Shown here piece by piece: positions 36,792 through 48,000 of a DNA stretch of 64,000 nucleotides. Each line of letters opens with the position of its first letter. The stretch's first letter is position 1. This DNA is from Neorhodopirellula lusitana (GTDB lineage Bacteria; Planctomycetota; Planctomycetia; Pirellulales; Pirellulaceae). The notes beneath the pieces are model-generated. The model saw nothing but the letters and a program-made list of their open reading frames with translations. It was not told where the DNA came from and searched no databases. A program made the translations under genes and the position numbers. The DNA lies in contig NZ_FXUG01000002.1 in assembly GCF_900182915.1 (NCBI RefSeq), forward strand, positions 248,001-312,000, written 5' to 3'.

Positions 36792-36860
36792 CCGGCACTT
36801 GCCTACGGGTGGACCCGGCACTTGCCTACGGGTGGACCCGGCACTTGCCTACGGGTGGAC
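36792..36860. repeat. Three perfect tandem 23-bp repeats
   Basis: Units at 36792-36814, 36815-36837 and 36838-36860 are identical over all 23 bases (core GGCACTTGCCTACGGGTGG). Perfect identity suggests recent expansion. There are no spacers, so this is not a CRISPR array. It lies about 135 bases downstream of the stop of the CE15-type esterase gene on that gene's transcribed strand. Confidence 0.95.
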
Positions 36861-36995
36861 ACAGGGCAGTGAACGCAAGATGGTTGATCGCGGGGCGTTG
36901 ACAGTATGAGTTATCCAGGAAGCGAAACACCATCACGCGACGACTTGTCTCTCATCAACACACTGGTCTCCGCTTCACCCTATTTCCCTTCTAAC

Positions 36996-38303
36996 CTATC
37001 TCCACTGTGTCGCAGCGAAGTCCAGAAAGAATTGCCAGTCCAGTGGCGACAAGGCATGAGCGCCCCGCCGGACATGGTAGCCAGTCTTACCAACGTATCG
37101 CGGTGTTTCCAGTGCAGGCATTTGTGATTCGGTGATCGAGGGTTCGCCCAGCAGTTGGTAGACGGGAGCGGCAGCGACGACGGCTGCGTACTCGCCTTTG
37201 GGGTCGGCCCATAGATCTAGGTCGGCGCTGGCTACATAGACTGCTCGTGGTGCGATCAACGCGAATAACTCGTGCTGGTCGACTGGCAGCTTGTCTTCCT
37301 GTTCGCCGTAGGCATCGAAGTTCTTGCTGAACCAGTGGGGGAAAGCGGTGGTGATACGGCTGACGGTTTCGCCGAAGCGACGGCGCGATAGAGCTGCCCC
37401 TCCGCAGCCTGAATCGTTGCTGTAGGCGATCGAAAAACGCGGGTCTTCGGCAGCCGCCCAGAGGGCCGTCTTGCCCGCTCGCGAATGGCCGGCGATCGCG
37501 GCGCGAGATGAGTCCACTTCTGGTTGAGAGACCATGTAGTCCAGCACGCGACTGCCACCCCATCCCCATGCAGACAAACTTCGCCAAGCATCGTTTTGCG
37601 GTGGTTGGCCGTTGGCAAAGAAGGAACGGATGCCGTTGGCGTAACCGTCTTTGCTGTCAGGGTCGACATCCGATGTATGGAAGGCCGCGGTGGCGTATCC
37701 TTGTTCAATGAGTTTCTGAACCGGCCAAATGGGATCGCCTTGGTCGGCAACGGTTTGAACGGAACTGGCGTGGCGATTGTTGATCAAGACAATCACCGGG
37801 GCTTTACGCTTCGCCGAATTCGGGATGAAAGCAGTAAAGGGAAATTTGAACGACCGACCATCGATGGTGATGATGGCCTGCATGTCACGTCCGGTTGCGA
37901 GACCAGCGAATAGGTCGTCCCGTTCAGATAGTATTTCAAAACGAACCGCGAATTCCGTTTCGGGCCGGTGTCCGTAAACTTCACTTCGAAACAATTCAAG
38001 CAGTTCGTCACGCCGACCCTTGTTCCATTGCTGTGCGGAGGTAACGGGACTGCCGTCGGTCATCTTGAGCGGATCGGGAAGAACAAAGCTGGGGACGTTG
38101 GCTTCATCGTAAATGAATTGCGGGTTCCGTTTGGAATCCTTGGCAACCTGTTCAGGGTTGGCCTGCCATGGCGTTCCCGGTTGTTGCGCCGAAAGGAAAT
38201 TCAGAGGTGTGAACATCCACGCGAACACGATGAGTCGTGCGAAGAGGCTGTGTCGCGTGAAAGCGATTGGTTGGACGAGGCAGGGCTGGATGAAGGGCTT
38301 CAT
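36996..38303 (-). CDS. Exported glucuronoyl-esterase-like protein (CE15 type)
   Basis: 435 residues from the ATG at 38303; the frame is open to 38372 but the signal peptide begins here (LFARLIVFAWMFTPLNFLSAQ). The alpha/beta hydrolase domain carries the CE15 signature: nucleophile Ser in AGHSRAGKTALWAAAEDPRF followed by NDSGCGGAALSRRRFGE. The catalytic His is likely the one in GAHALSPLDW near the end. Glucuronoyl esterases cut ester links between lignin and glucuronoxylan in plant material; marine relatives may act on other uronic-acid esters, so the substrate is open. Confidence 0.82.
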   Translation of the reverse strand: MKPFIQPCLVQPIAFTRHSLFARLIVFAWMFTPLNFLSAQQPGTPWQANPEQVAKDSKRNPQFIYDEANVPSFVLPDPLKMTDGSPVTSAQQWNKGRRDELLELFRSEVYGHRPETEFAVRFEILSERDDLFAGLATGRDMQAIITIDGRSFKFPFTAFIPNSAKRKAPVIVLINNRHASSVQTVADQGDPIWPVQKLIEQGYATAAFHTSDVDPDSKDGYANGIRSFFANGQPPQNDAWRSLSAWGWGGSRVLDYMVSQPEVDSSRAAIAGHSRAGKTALWAAAEDPRFSIAYSNDSGCGGAALSRRRFGETVSRITTAFPHWFSKNFDAYGEQEDKLPVDQHELFALIAPRAVYVASADLDLWADPKGEYAAVVAAAPVYQLLGEPSITESQMPALETPRYVGKTGYHVRRGAHALSPLDWQFFLDFAATQWR

Positions 38304-38726
38304 GTGAACTTGGGGCCGGTGGGGCAGGAAGGGGAGAGTGATAGCTAACCTCCAAAGTCGGCGAGATGTCACAAAAGTTGTTGCCGGAATCCTGACTTGC
38401 TGTCGATCCTGGAGGCGGGGATGCCCTACCGGATTACCCGCTTGATTTCGTTGAGCTGATCAGGCCAGGCTGTGCGGCACGCTTTCGCGGAACCGCGGCC
38501 TGTGTGGCAACGCTCCCATGGTACTGGTCTCAGGAAAGAGCCGGGTGAATCGTCATGCAGCGGCCGATAGACGCTTTGTGCGCAGGCATCGCAGCGGCGA
38601 TTTGATCGGAAGCGAGCGGCTACGAGCATCGTCAAACAAGGCACGAGGTGAGAGCACGAAAGAGGTGCTGGTGCCCTGTTGCCGCACCAGAGGGTGCGGC
38701 GTTGGGGAGTTTATAAGTGCAGTCGA
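38304..38726. other. Intergenic region without recognised features
   Basis: A gap of 423 bases between the esterase gene start and the leuD stop, both minus strand. It contains a small CGCGGAACCGCG palindrome (38485-38500 region) and nothing else I can support. The esterase promoter should lie here. Confidence 0.4.
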
Positions 38727-39317
38727 CTAGGCCATCTTGGCTTCGAAGGCCGAGATCTTATCTTCGTGTTGAAGGGTTTCGGCGATGCTGTCGAGGCCTT
38801 GAAGCAGCTTGTGCTTGCGACTGGGATCGACGTCGAACGAGCGGTCGAAGCCCTGTCCGTCGGTGATCGTTTGATCCTCGAGATTGACCGTCAGTTGATA
38901 CGGGTTGCCCTTGGCGGCGCGTTGGAACAATTCCTCCACATCGGCTTCGCTTAATGCGATGGGAAGCAAGCCATTGTTGAAGCAGTTGTTGAAGAAGATG
39001 TCGGCGAACGAAGGGGCGATGACGACACGGAAACCGTAGTCGTCCAACGCCCAAACGGCGTGTTCGCGACTGCTGCCGCTGCCGAAGTTATCGCGAGCGA
39101 GGAGCACCGAGGCGCCTTTGACGTTCACTCGGTTGAGTTCGAAGTCAGGGTTGTCGGTTTTGCCGTCGTCCAAGAAACGCCAGTCAAAAAACAGGAACTG
39201 ACCGAAGCCGGTTCGCTCGATGCGTTTGAGGAATTGCTTGGGGATGATTTGGTCGGTGTCGACGTTGGCACGGTCGAGGGTCGCGACGACGCCAGTGTGT
39301 TTAGTGAAGTTTTGCAT
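38727..39317 (-). CDS. leuD: 3-isopropylmalate dehydratase small subunit
   Basis: 196 residues from the ATG at 39317 (the frame extends to 39338). LeuD fold signatures: [21 protein letters not shown] at the start, [21 protein letters not shown] (the substrate-binding loop) and [22 protein letters not shown]. With LeuC it isomerises 2-isopropylmalate in leucine synthesis, and can process citramalate made by CimA in the isoleucine route. leuC is upstream on the same strand, 129 bases away across a repeat-rich spacer. Confidence 0.95.
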   Translation of the reverse strand: MQNFTKHTGVVATLDRANVDTDQIIPKQFLKRIERTGFGQFLFFDWRFLDDGKTDNPDFELNRVNVKGASVLLARDNFGSGSSREHAVWALDDYGFRVVIAPSFADIFFNNCFNNGLLPIALSEADVEELFQRAAKGNPYQLTVNLEDQTITDGQGFDRSFDVDPSRKHKLLQGLDSIAETLQHEDKISAFEAKMA

Positions 39318-39340
39318 AGAAAGTCTTGGCTTCAGCATCT

Positions 39341-39425
39341 AGCCAATAGCGTTTAGCTATTAGCCAGCAGCCGAACAGTATGAGTAGAGAAAGCTAGAAG
39401 CTAATAGCTCGCCGCTAATAGCTAA
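39341..39425. repeat. Alternative-pairing inverted repeats in the leuC-leuD spacer
   Basis: TTAGCTATTAGC (39353-39364) can pair perfectly with GCTAATAGCTAA (39414-39425) over 12 bp, or with GCTAATAGCT (39400-39409) over 10 bp. A diverged copy AGCCAATAGC lies at 39341-39350. On the leuCD transcript this gives two mutually exclusive hairpins between the two genes. Confidence 0.7.
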
Positions 39426-39446
39426 GCTAAAACGCCGTCAGGCGAT

Positions 39447-40901
39447 TTAGCGATAGTCCCAGTCGCGGATGTCGACGAAGTGGCCTTTGATTGCGGCAGC
39501 GGCGGCCATCGCGGGGCTGACCAAGTGCGTTCGCCCGCCCTTGCCTTGACGTCCTTCGAAGTTCCGGTTGCTTGTGCTGGCACAACGTTCGCCGGGTGCC
39601 AGTTTGTCAGGGTTCATTGCCAGGCACATGCTGCAGCCGGCTTCTCGCCAGTCGAAACCTGCATCGGTGAAGATCTTGTCCAAGCCTTCTTTTTCGGCCT
39701 GTGTTTTGACTTGACCGCTACCAGGCACGATCATCGCGTTGACCTTGTCACTGCATTGATGGCCTTTGATGACTGCGGCGGCGGCTCGTAAATCTTCGAT
39801 GCGTGCGTTGGTGCACGAGCCGATGAAGACACGATTAATTTCGATGTCAGTGATCGGCGTGCCTGCTTTCAGGTCCATGTACTGGAGCGCCAAAGCGATG
39901 GTTTTTTGATCGTTGGCATCGCTCATGGAAGCTGGATCAGGCACGGTTGAGTCGACGCTGCACACTTGGCCTGGGTTGGTTCCCCAGGTCACTTGTGGGC
40001 GAATGTCGCTGCCTTGGTACACGTTGCTACGGTCGTAAGTCGCGCCTTCGTCGGTGGGCAATTTCTTCCACTGCTCGACTGCAGCGTCGAAGTCCGTTGG
40101 CACTTCGGGACGTCCGCGAAGGTAGTCAAACGTGGTTTGGTCCGGTGCGATCATGCCGGCACGCGCACCGGCTTCAATCGACATGTTGCAAACCGTCATT
40201 CGTTCTTCCATCGTCAACGCGCGAACGCAGTCACCGGTGAACTCCAGAACGTAGCCGGTACCGCCCGCAGTTCCGATCTCGCCGATCAGATACAGGATCA
40301 TGTCTTTGGCGGTCACGCCACGTGGCAGTTCGCCGTCGACGCGAAGTTCAAACGTCTTCGGTTTGAACTGCAGCAGCGTTTGCGTGGCCAAAACGTGTTC
40401 GACTTCGCTGGTACCGATACCAAACGCGAGGGAGCCGAAAGCACCGTGGGTTGCGGTATGCGAGTCACCGCAAACGATGGTCATGCCGGGTTGGGTGTAG
40501 CCGTTTTCAGGGCCGATGACGTGGACGATCCCTTGGCGGACGTCGTCGATGTCAAACAAACGAACGCCAAACTCTTTGCAATTGTTGCGGAGTGTGTCGA
40601 TTTGAGTCTTCGCGATGGGGTCCGCGATCGGCAGGCTTCGGTCGGAAGTCGGCACGTTGTGATCGGGCGTCGCGATGGTTCGCTCGGGGCGGCGAACGGG
40701 GCGGTTGTTGATCCGCAGTCCTTCGAACGCCTGGGGCGAGGTGACTTCATGCACTAGGTGCAGGTCAATGTAGACGATCGCCGCTTCGCCTTCTGGTGCG
40801 TGGACGACGTGTTGGTCCCAGATTTTGTCCAGCAGGGTTTGTTTGCCGGAGGCGGGAGTTTGGGAGCCGACGGGTGTGGGGGCCGTGGATGAGTCGGGCA
40901 T
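39447..40901 (-). CDS. leuC: 3-isopropylmalate dehydratase large subunit
   Basis: 484 residues from the ATG at 40901. The aconitase-family iron-sulfur ligands are visible: Cys in [17 protein letters not shown] and the pair in [13 protein letters not shown]. Other landmarks are [63 protein letters not shown] and [22 protein letters not shown] short insert after [17 protein letters not shown] ([17 protein letters not shown]) is standard. The first 15 residues are a Ser/Thr/Pro leader. It forms the two-subunit enzyme with leuD just downstream. Confidence 0.95.
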   Translation of the reverse strand: MPDSSTAPTPVGSQTPASGKQTLLDKIWDQHVVHAPEGEAAIVYIDLHLVHEVTSPQAFEGLRINNRPVRRPERTIATPDHNVPTSDRSLPIADPIAKTQIDTLRNNCKEFGVRLFDIDDVRQGIVHVIGPENGYTQPGMTIVCGDSHTATHGAFGSLAFGIGTSEVEHVLATQTLLQFKPKTFELRVDGELPRGVTAKDMILYLIGEIGTAGGTGYVLEFTGDCVRALTMEERMTVCNMSIEAGARAGMIAPDQTTFDYLRGRPEVPTDFDAAVEQWKKLPTDEGATYDRSNVYQGSDIRPQVTWGTNPGQVCSVDSTVPDPASMSDANDQKTIALALQYMDLKAGTPITDIEINRVFIGSCTNARIEDLRAAAAVIKGHQCSDKVNAMIVPGSGQVKTQAEKEGLDKIFTDAGFDWREAGCSMCLAMNPDKLAPGERCASTSNRNFEGRQGKGGRTHLVSPAMAAAAAIKGHFVDIRDWDYR

Positions 40902-41256
40902 CGAAGGGGTGTCAATGTGGGAAATTGGGACGCAAGAACTGTTTCTCGCTACCCGCTCCACTGTCAACACTGGCCCGCCATATGTCAACGGCTACGGTGA
41001 AAGCTCGTCGGCGATTCACGCCGTTGGGCGAAGAATGCTGGGCAATTTCGTCAGCGTGAAAAGGCTTCCGCCGCGGCCCCAAAACCGCCCATGGGCCTGG
41101 CACAGCCAGTGGTCTAGCGGCGGCAAACGGCTCGGCGGTGCCGAGCGGTTTCGTTGGTGCAAACGATCCAGCTTGGCCGGACAGTTTGCCCTCGCTCTGG
41201 CGTATTTGCTGAGCTCTAACCCATATACTTGCTCTGGCGTATTTGCCGACTCTGGC
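40902..41256. other. Spacer upstream of leuC with a 16-bp direct repeat
   Basis: GCTCTGGCGTATTTGC occurs at 41194-41209 and again at 41231-41246, the second copy ending ten bases from the stop of the small gene at 41257. I looked for a leucine leader peptide or T-box-like structure upstream of leuC and saw neither. Confidence 0.5.
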
Positions 41257-41457
41257 TTAAACCGGCTCTTCGATGAATTCGCGAATTCGGTCGGTTTGGC
41301 CAGGCACGATGCGGGTGATGCTTACTTTGGTCCGGCGAAGTTCTTCAATTTCGTCGATCAACTGGGTCAAAAGGTCAGCGACCTCCGAGCCGGCGTTATC
41401 GCCAATGTTCACCATCAACGCTTTTCGTGAGTTGTAGCTAAGGCCGCGGTTATTCAT
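41257..41457 (-). CDS. Small conserved-looking protein (66 residues), unknown function
   Basis: It starts at the ATG at 41457 with GGAG about nine bases upstream, one of the better ribosome sites in the window; an ATG-like start at 41478 would add seven residues. The protein is soluble. A basic start (MNNRGLSYNSRKALMVNIGD) leads into an amphipathic helix (SEVADLLTQLIDEIEELRRT) and a short strand-like end (VSITRIVPGQTDRIREFIEE). The composition and codon use look like a real gene. I cannot name a family. It sits between glmS and leuC on the same strand. Confidence 0.65.
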   Translation of the reverse strand: MNNRGLSYNSRKALMVNIGDNAGSEVADLLTQLIDEIEELRRTKVSITRIVPGQTDRIREFIEEPV

Positions 41458-41610
41458 GTCAGAAGACTCCAAAATCAATCAAAAACGGGAAAAGAGCAAC
41501 GAGTGCTAGCATTCGATAAGGCTCCCGCGGCGTACGTGCCTGACACGCGTATACCTAAACGGGAGTAGCCGGGCAGTTTAACCTAACCTGGTTTGCCTAC
41601 AACTGAAACT

Positions 41611-43464
<1,854 letters not shown>

Positions 43465-43967
43465 GATTTCGAGCTTCAAGTTCGACCGAGTGAAAACCCA
43501 TAAAGAATGAAAAACGATGATCGATCGCGGGGCCTTCAACGCGTCGTCAGTACTCGGTGTCTCAATTCACGCCCGCGAAGTCAAGACAGACGCGGGACTG
43601 AGGCGATTTTCGCGGACCATGACAGGCCGTCAACAGTACAACATTACCATTGACTTTTGAGTGGTCGCGGCAAGAATGAAGGTGGATAAGGCTCCGCAAG
43701 GGTTGGCATACGGGGTGGTTTCTTCACGAAAACTACACATTCGGCCGGAAACGGAGCCTTTTTGACCGAAAAACCCTGTAATACTTCAAAATTACGGCGG
43801 AAGACTTGGGTGCGATACGCATTTGCTTGTTGGGGAGTTTGTCTGGGTTAGACTTGCTTTTCCGACATTTCTCCCTTCGCTATTTTGGTATTCGATGAAA
43901 ATAGACATCCCACGCTCGTTGGGCGTGGTGACTTTTTAATATTCACCTTTTACGTCAGACGGAAACT
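43465..43967. other. Divergent region between glmS and the sigma gene (503 bases)
   Basis: It must hold both promoters. No riboswitch, ribozyme, repeat or small frame is convincing. The 43880-43960 stretch is AT-rich just before the sigma-factor start. Confidence 0.45.
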
Positions 43968-44693
43968 ATGAACTTTTCACCGAGCACACTCGCTCCCGAA
44001 AAGCCGAACAACGTCACGTCAAACGTTTCTGCGAAAGCACAAGCCGCTCAAACGTCCGCGGGCATCGGCTCACAGACAGGCCCTATCGAGAGTCCTGAAA
44101 TTACAGACGAACAGCTAATCGCGAGATATCGCGAAAGTGCTGATCGTGCAATTTATGAAACGCTTATGCGGCGTTACGAGCGTGAGATCTACGCGTATCT
44201 TCGCCGCTACATGGGTAACGCCGAGATGGCCGAGGATGCGTTCCAAGGAACGTTCCTTCAGGTTCACTTGAAGTGTCACCAATTTGATCCAGCTCGACGG
44301 TTCCGACCTTGGCTTTATGCCATCGCAACGAATCAAGCGATCGATGTTCAGCGTCGCAACAAGCGTCACAAGATGGTCAGCTTGGATCGACCCGCCGGTG
44401 GGCAGGACGACGATCGTGGCGGCAGCTGGTCCGAGAAACTGGTTGGTGCCGGAGCTGACCCGTTGATTGAAGCTTCCCGCGAAGAAAACGGTCGCTGGGT
44501 TCATGAAGCGGTAGAGACGCTTGGCGAACCGATGCAGCAGGTCGTCGAGCTGGTCTATTATCGCGGACTCAAATACCGAGAGGCAGCTGACGTTCTTGGC
44601 ATCCCGGTTGGTACGGTCAAAAGTCGGCTGCACGCGGCCGTCCATCGCCTGACTGGCTTATGGGATGATTCCCACGAGGGTGTCCAAGAGTAG
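43968..44693 (+). CDS. ECF-type RNA polymerase sigma factor
   Basis: 241 residues. After a 45-residue Ser/Thr/Ala-rich leader, region 2 reads DEQLIARYRESADRAIYETLMRRYEREIYAYLRRYMGNAEMAEDAFQGTFLQ, with the -10-binding helix FDPARRFRPWLYAIATNQAIDVQRRNKRH. Region 4 is MQQVVELVYYRGLKYREAADVLGIPVGTVKSRLHAAVHRL. A 40-residue insert with RGGSWSEKLVGAG lies between. No anti-sigma gene is adjacent, so control may be at transcription or by the leader. A strong terminator follows about 90 bases after the stop. Confidence 0.9.
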   Translation: MNFSPSTLAPEKPNNVTSNVSAKAQAAQTSAGIGSQTGPIESPEITDEQLIARYRESADRAIYETLMRRYEREIYAYLRRYMGNAEMAEDAFQGTFLQVHLKCHQFDPARRFRPWLYAIATNQAIDVQRRNKRHKMVSLDRPAGGQDDDRGGSWSEKLVGAGADPLIEASREENGRWVHEAVETLGEPMQQVVELVYYRGLKYREAADVLGIPVGTVKSRLHAAVHRLTGLWDDSHEGVQE

Positions 44694-45057
44694 TCGCTGC
44701 ATTGCGGCCTAAGTTAGGGTTGCGAAGTTGTCGTTTGGTAGCGACACCGTGATCCATCACTTGGACTTCAAACGAATTCTTCTAACCACCGTCATATGAC
44801 GGTGGTTTTTTTATGTGTTGGCAGGTTGGTCATATTTTGGTGAGCTGGTCAGCCGGGGCAGAATGCCGCAACGCACCCCCATTGTTTTGCCGTGCTAAGT
44901 AGTCGATTCTCACCCGTGCACTGATATGTTGTGCAACGGGTGCCCGCTGATGCATTAGTCTGTGTCCGTGGTTGCTATCGCAGCGCCGGCCTCTTTTCTA
45001 TTCTGCCAGTCAGTCTTCTTGACCTACAAGCTTCTTGATCCACAAGGAATTCGCACG
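44694..45057. other. Intergenic region with terminator and pyc leader
   Basis: 364 bases with the sigma-gene terminator at 44784-44812 and then the region that should hold the pyruvate carboxylase promoter. No other feature was recognised. Confidence 0.45.
44784..44812 (+). terminator. Rho-independent terminator after the ECF sigma gene
   Basis: A perfect 24-bp palindrome at 44784-44807, arm AACCACCGTCAT and its complement, runs directly into a T tract (44806-44812). This is the clearest intrinsic terminator in the window. Confidence 0.9.
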
Positions 45058-48000
45058 ATGTCACAAGCCGCCATCGCTACCGGTAATGTTCGTCCAATTC
45101 GCAAGCTTTTGGTCGCCAACCGAAGTGAGATCGCCACGCGAGTCTTTCGTTCCGCGACTGAGTTAGGAATCAAGACGGTTGCGATTTATTCGCATGAAGA
45201 TCGGTACGCTTTGCACCGGTTCAAAGCCGATGAGGCCTACCAGATTGGCGAACCCGGTGAGCCGATTCGTTCTTACTTGAACATCGAAGCGATTGTTGAA
45301 ATCTGCAAGGTGCACGGCGTCGATGCGGTGCACCCTGGGTATGGGTTCCTTTCCGAGAATCCGGACTTCGCCAAGGCACTCGAAGAAGCCGGGATTCTGT
45401 TCGTTGGGCCAAGCGAGCAATCGCTGCGAGATCTTGGCGATAAGACGAGTGCACGTCACCTGGCACAGGTGGCTGGGGTACCCGTGTTGGGTGGCACCTC
45501 GCAAGCGGTCTCCTCGCTTCACGATGCCGAAAATGCTGCCGAGGACCTTGGCTATCCGATCATGTTGAAAGCGGCCAAGGGCGGTGGTGGTCGTGGCATG
45601 CGTGTCGTGATGTCCGCTGATGAATTGGCGTCATCCTTGGAAGCTGCCCAGCGAGAAGCGAAGACGGCTTTCGGTAGCGATGAAGTCTTCTTGGAAAAGT
45701 TTGTTCAACGGGCCCGCCACCTTGAAGTGCAGTTGTTAGGAGACCGTCACGGAAACCTTGTCCATCTTTACGAGAGAGATTGCAGTGTCCAACGCCGCCA
45801 CCAAAAAGTGGTGGAACTGGCACCGGCACCCAACCTATCGGCGGAGATGCGAGCGGACATTTGTGAGGCGGCGCTTAAGATCGGTAGAGCCGTTGGTCAG
45901 CAAGAAAGCGGCGGATCGAAGGGATACGAGAACGCGGGGACGGTCGAGTTCTTGTTGGATGTGGATGACAATCGTTTCTACTTCATCGAAGTGAATCCGC
46001 GAATTCAGGTCGAGCACACGGTGACCGAGGAAGTCACGGGGATCGACATTGTCCGTAACCAAATTCTGGTTGCCCAAGGCCATCCACTTGATAGCGACAT
46101 TGTTAATTTGAAGTCGCAAGATGACATTCGTACCAGCGGCTATGCGATGCAGTGCCGTGTCACGACGGAGGACCCAGCGTCGGACTTCCGGCCCGACTAT
46201 GGGCGAATCAGCCACTACCGCAGTGCAGCCGGTTTGGGGATTCGGCTTGACGCCGGTAGTGCGTATAGCGGGGCGGTCGTGAATCCGTTTTATGATTCGA
46301 TGTTGGTGAAAGTCACCGCGCGAGCTCCAACCCTTGCGTCGGCTGCGTCACGGATGGATCGCGTGTTGCAAGAGTTTCGCGTACGGGGCGTGAAAACCAA
46401 CATCCCGTTCTTGTTGAAACTCGTGAACCATCCAACGTTCTTGGCTGGCGAAGCCACGACCCGGTTGATTGACACGACGCCGGAGCTGTTCCGTTTGGCG
46501 CGACGACGTGACCGTGCGACGAAGCTGTTGACTTACTTGGGCGAGACCATTGTCAACGGGAATTCACTGGTGGCGGGACGGCCGGTTGCGACTCGCACCA
46601 CACCGGCTCCTGTGCCAACGTTCAAGCCTGCTGAAAAACCTCCACGTGGAACTGCGGATATCTTTCGCGAAGAGGGCGTGGAGGGATTAATCAAATGGAT
46701 CGGTCAGCAGAAAGGCTTGCTGATCACCGATACCACGATGCGAGATGCTCATCAGTCGTTGTTGGCGACGCGAGTGCGAACGCATGACATGTTGCAAGTC
46801 GCTCCGGCCTATGCTCATTTGGCACCTCAGTTGTTTTCATTGGAAATGTGGGGCGGTGCCACGTTCGATACTTCGATGCGATTCCTGCGTGAATCGCCTT
46901 GGCAGCGGTTGGCTGATTTGCGTGCGACGGTACCGAATATCCTGACCCAAATGTTGTTGCGGGCCAGCAATGCGGTGGGCTACACGAACTATCCCGACAA
47001 CGTGGTGCGATTGTTCGTTCGCGAGGCGGTTCAGGCTGGGATGGATATCTTCCGCGTCTTTGACGCGTTGAACTGGGAAGAGAACATGCGAGTCGCGATG
47101 GACGCGGTTCTCGCCGAAGGCGGTATCTGTGAAGCCTCGATTTGCTACACCGGTGATCTGCAAAACCCCGGTCGAACGAAGTACGACTTGAAGTACTACG
47201 TTGATCTTGCGAAGAAGCTTGAAGCCGGTGGGGCCCACTTGCTGGCGATCAAAGACATGGCCGGTTTGTTGAAGCCGCAAGCAGCGATCACGTTGATGCG
47301 AGCGCTTCGAGAAGAGGTTGGATTGCCTATCCACTTGCACACGCATGATACCGCTGGCATCCAAGCTTCCACGATCTTAGCGGCTGCGGGTGAAGGACTT
47401 CAGATCGCGGATGCTGCGTTGGCACCGTTGTCCGGTGGTACAAGTCAAGTGAACCTGAACACGTTGGTGGAAGCACTTCGGTTCACCGACCGAGAATCAT
47501 CGCTTGATGGTGACACGCTGACTCGGTTGGCGACCTATTGGCAAGCCGCTCGTGAGTTCTATCTTCCCTTCGAATCGTACGTGTTGCCTGCCACGGGCGA
47601 CTTATACGAGCACGAGATGCCGGGCGGGCAATACACGAACTTGTTCCAGCAAGCCCGTGCACTGGGGCTTTCGGATCGTTGGGCGGGAGTGTGCCGGGCC
47701 TATGCGGAAGTCAATGAACTGTTCGGTGATATCGTGAAGGTCACGCCGACCAGCAAGGCGGTGGGGGACATGGCGTTGTTCTTAGTTGCTAACGAAATGT
47801 CAGCGAAGGACGTGCTGACCAGCGACAAGCAACTTGCCTTCCCCGCCAGTGTGCTGGATTTGATTGGTGGCCGGATGGGCCAGCCACCGGGTGGATTCCC
47901 TGCGAAGGTTTCTGAAGTCATCCTGGGTGGCGAAGAGCCATTGTTGGTTCGTCCCGGTTCAACGATGCCAGCGGCAGACATCGAAGCGGCGAAGACGAAA

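Larger units (their letters stand above)
36338..36995. other. Intergenic region with repeats and hairpin (658 bases)
   Basis: Besides the candidate operator, it contains a hairpin (36502-36516, GCCGGT-TTT-ACCGGC, extended by GGAAG/CTTCC) and the 23-bp array at 36792-36860. No reading frame has support. Confidence 0.5.

Noticed and set aside
36792-36860. CRISPR array
   Set aside because: The three 23-bp units are contiguous with no spacers and there are no cas genes.
40902-41256. Leucine leader peptide or T-box upstream of leuC
   Set aside because: No short Leu-rich frame, no T-box sequence and no terminator/antiterminator pair was seen.
43465-43967. glmS ribozyme or other riboswitch upstream of glmS
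   Set aside because: No ribozyme core or known aptamer pattern could be picked out by eye; the ribozyme is mainly known from Firmicutes.
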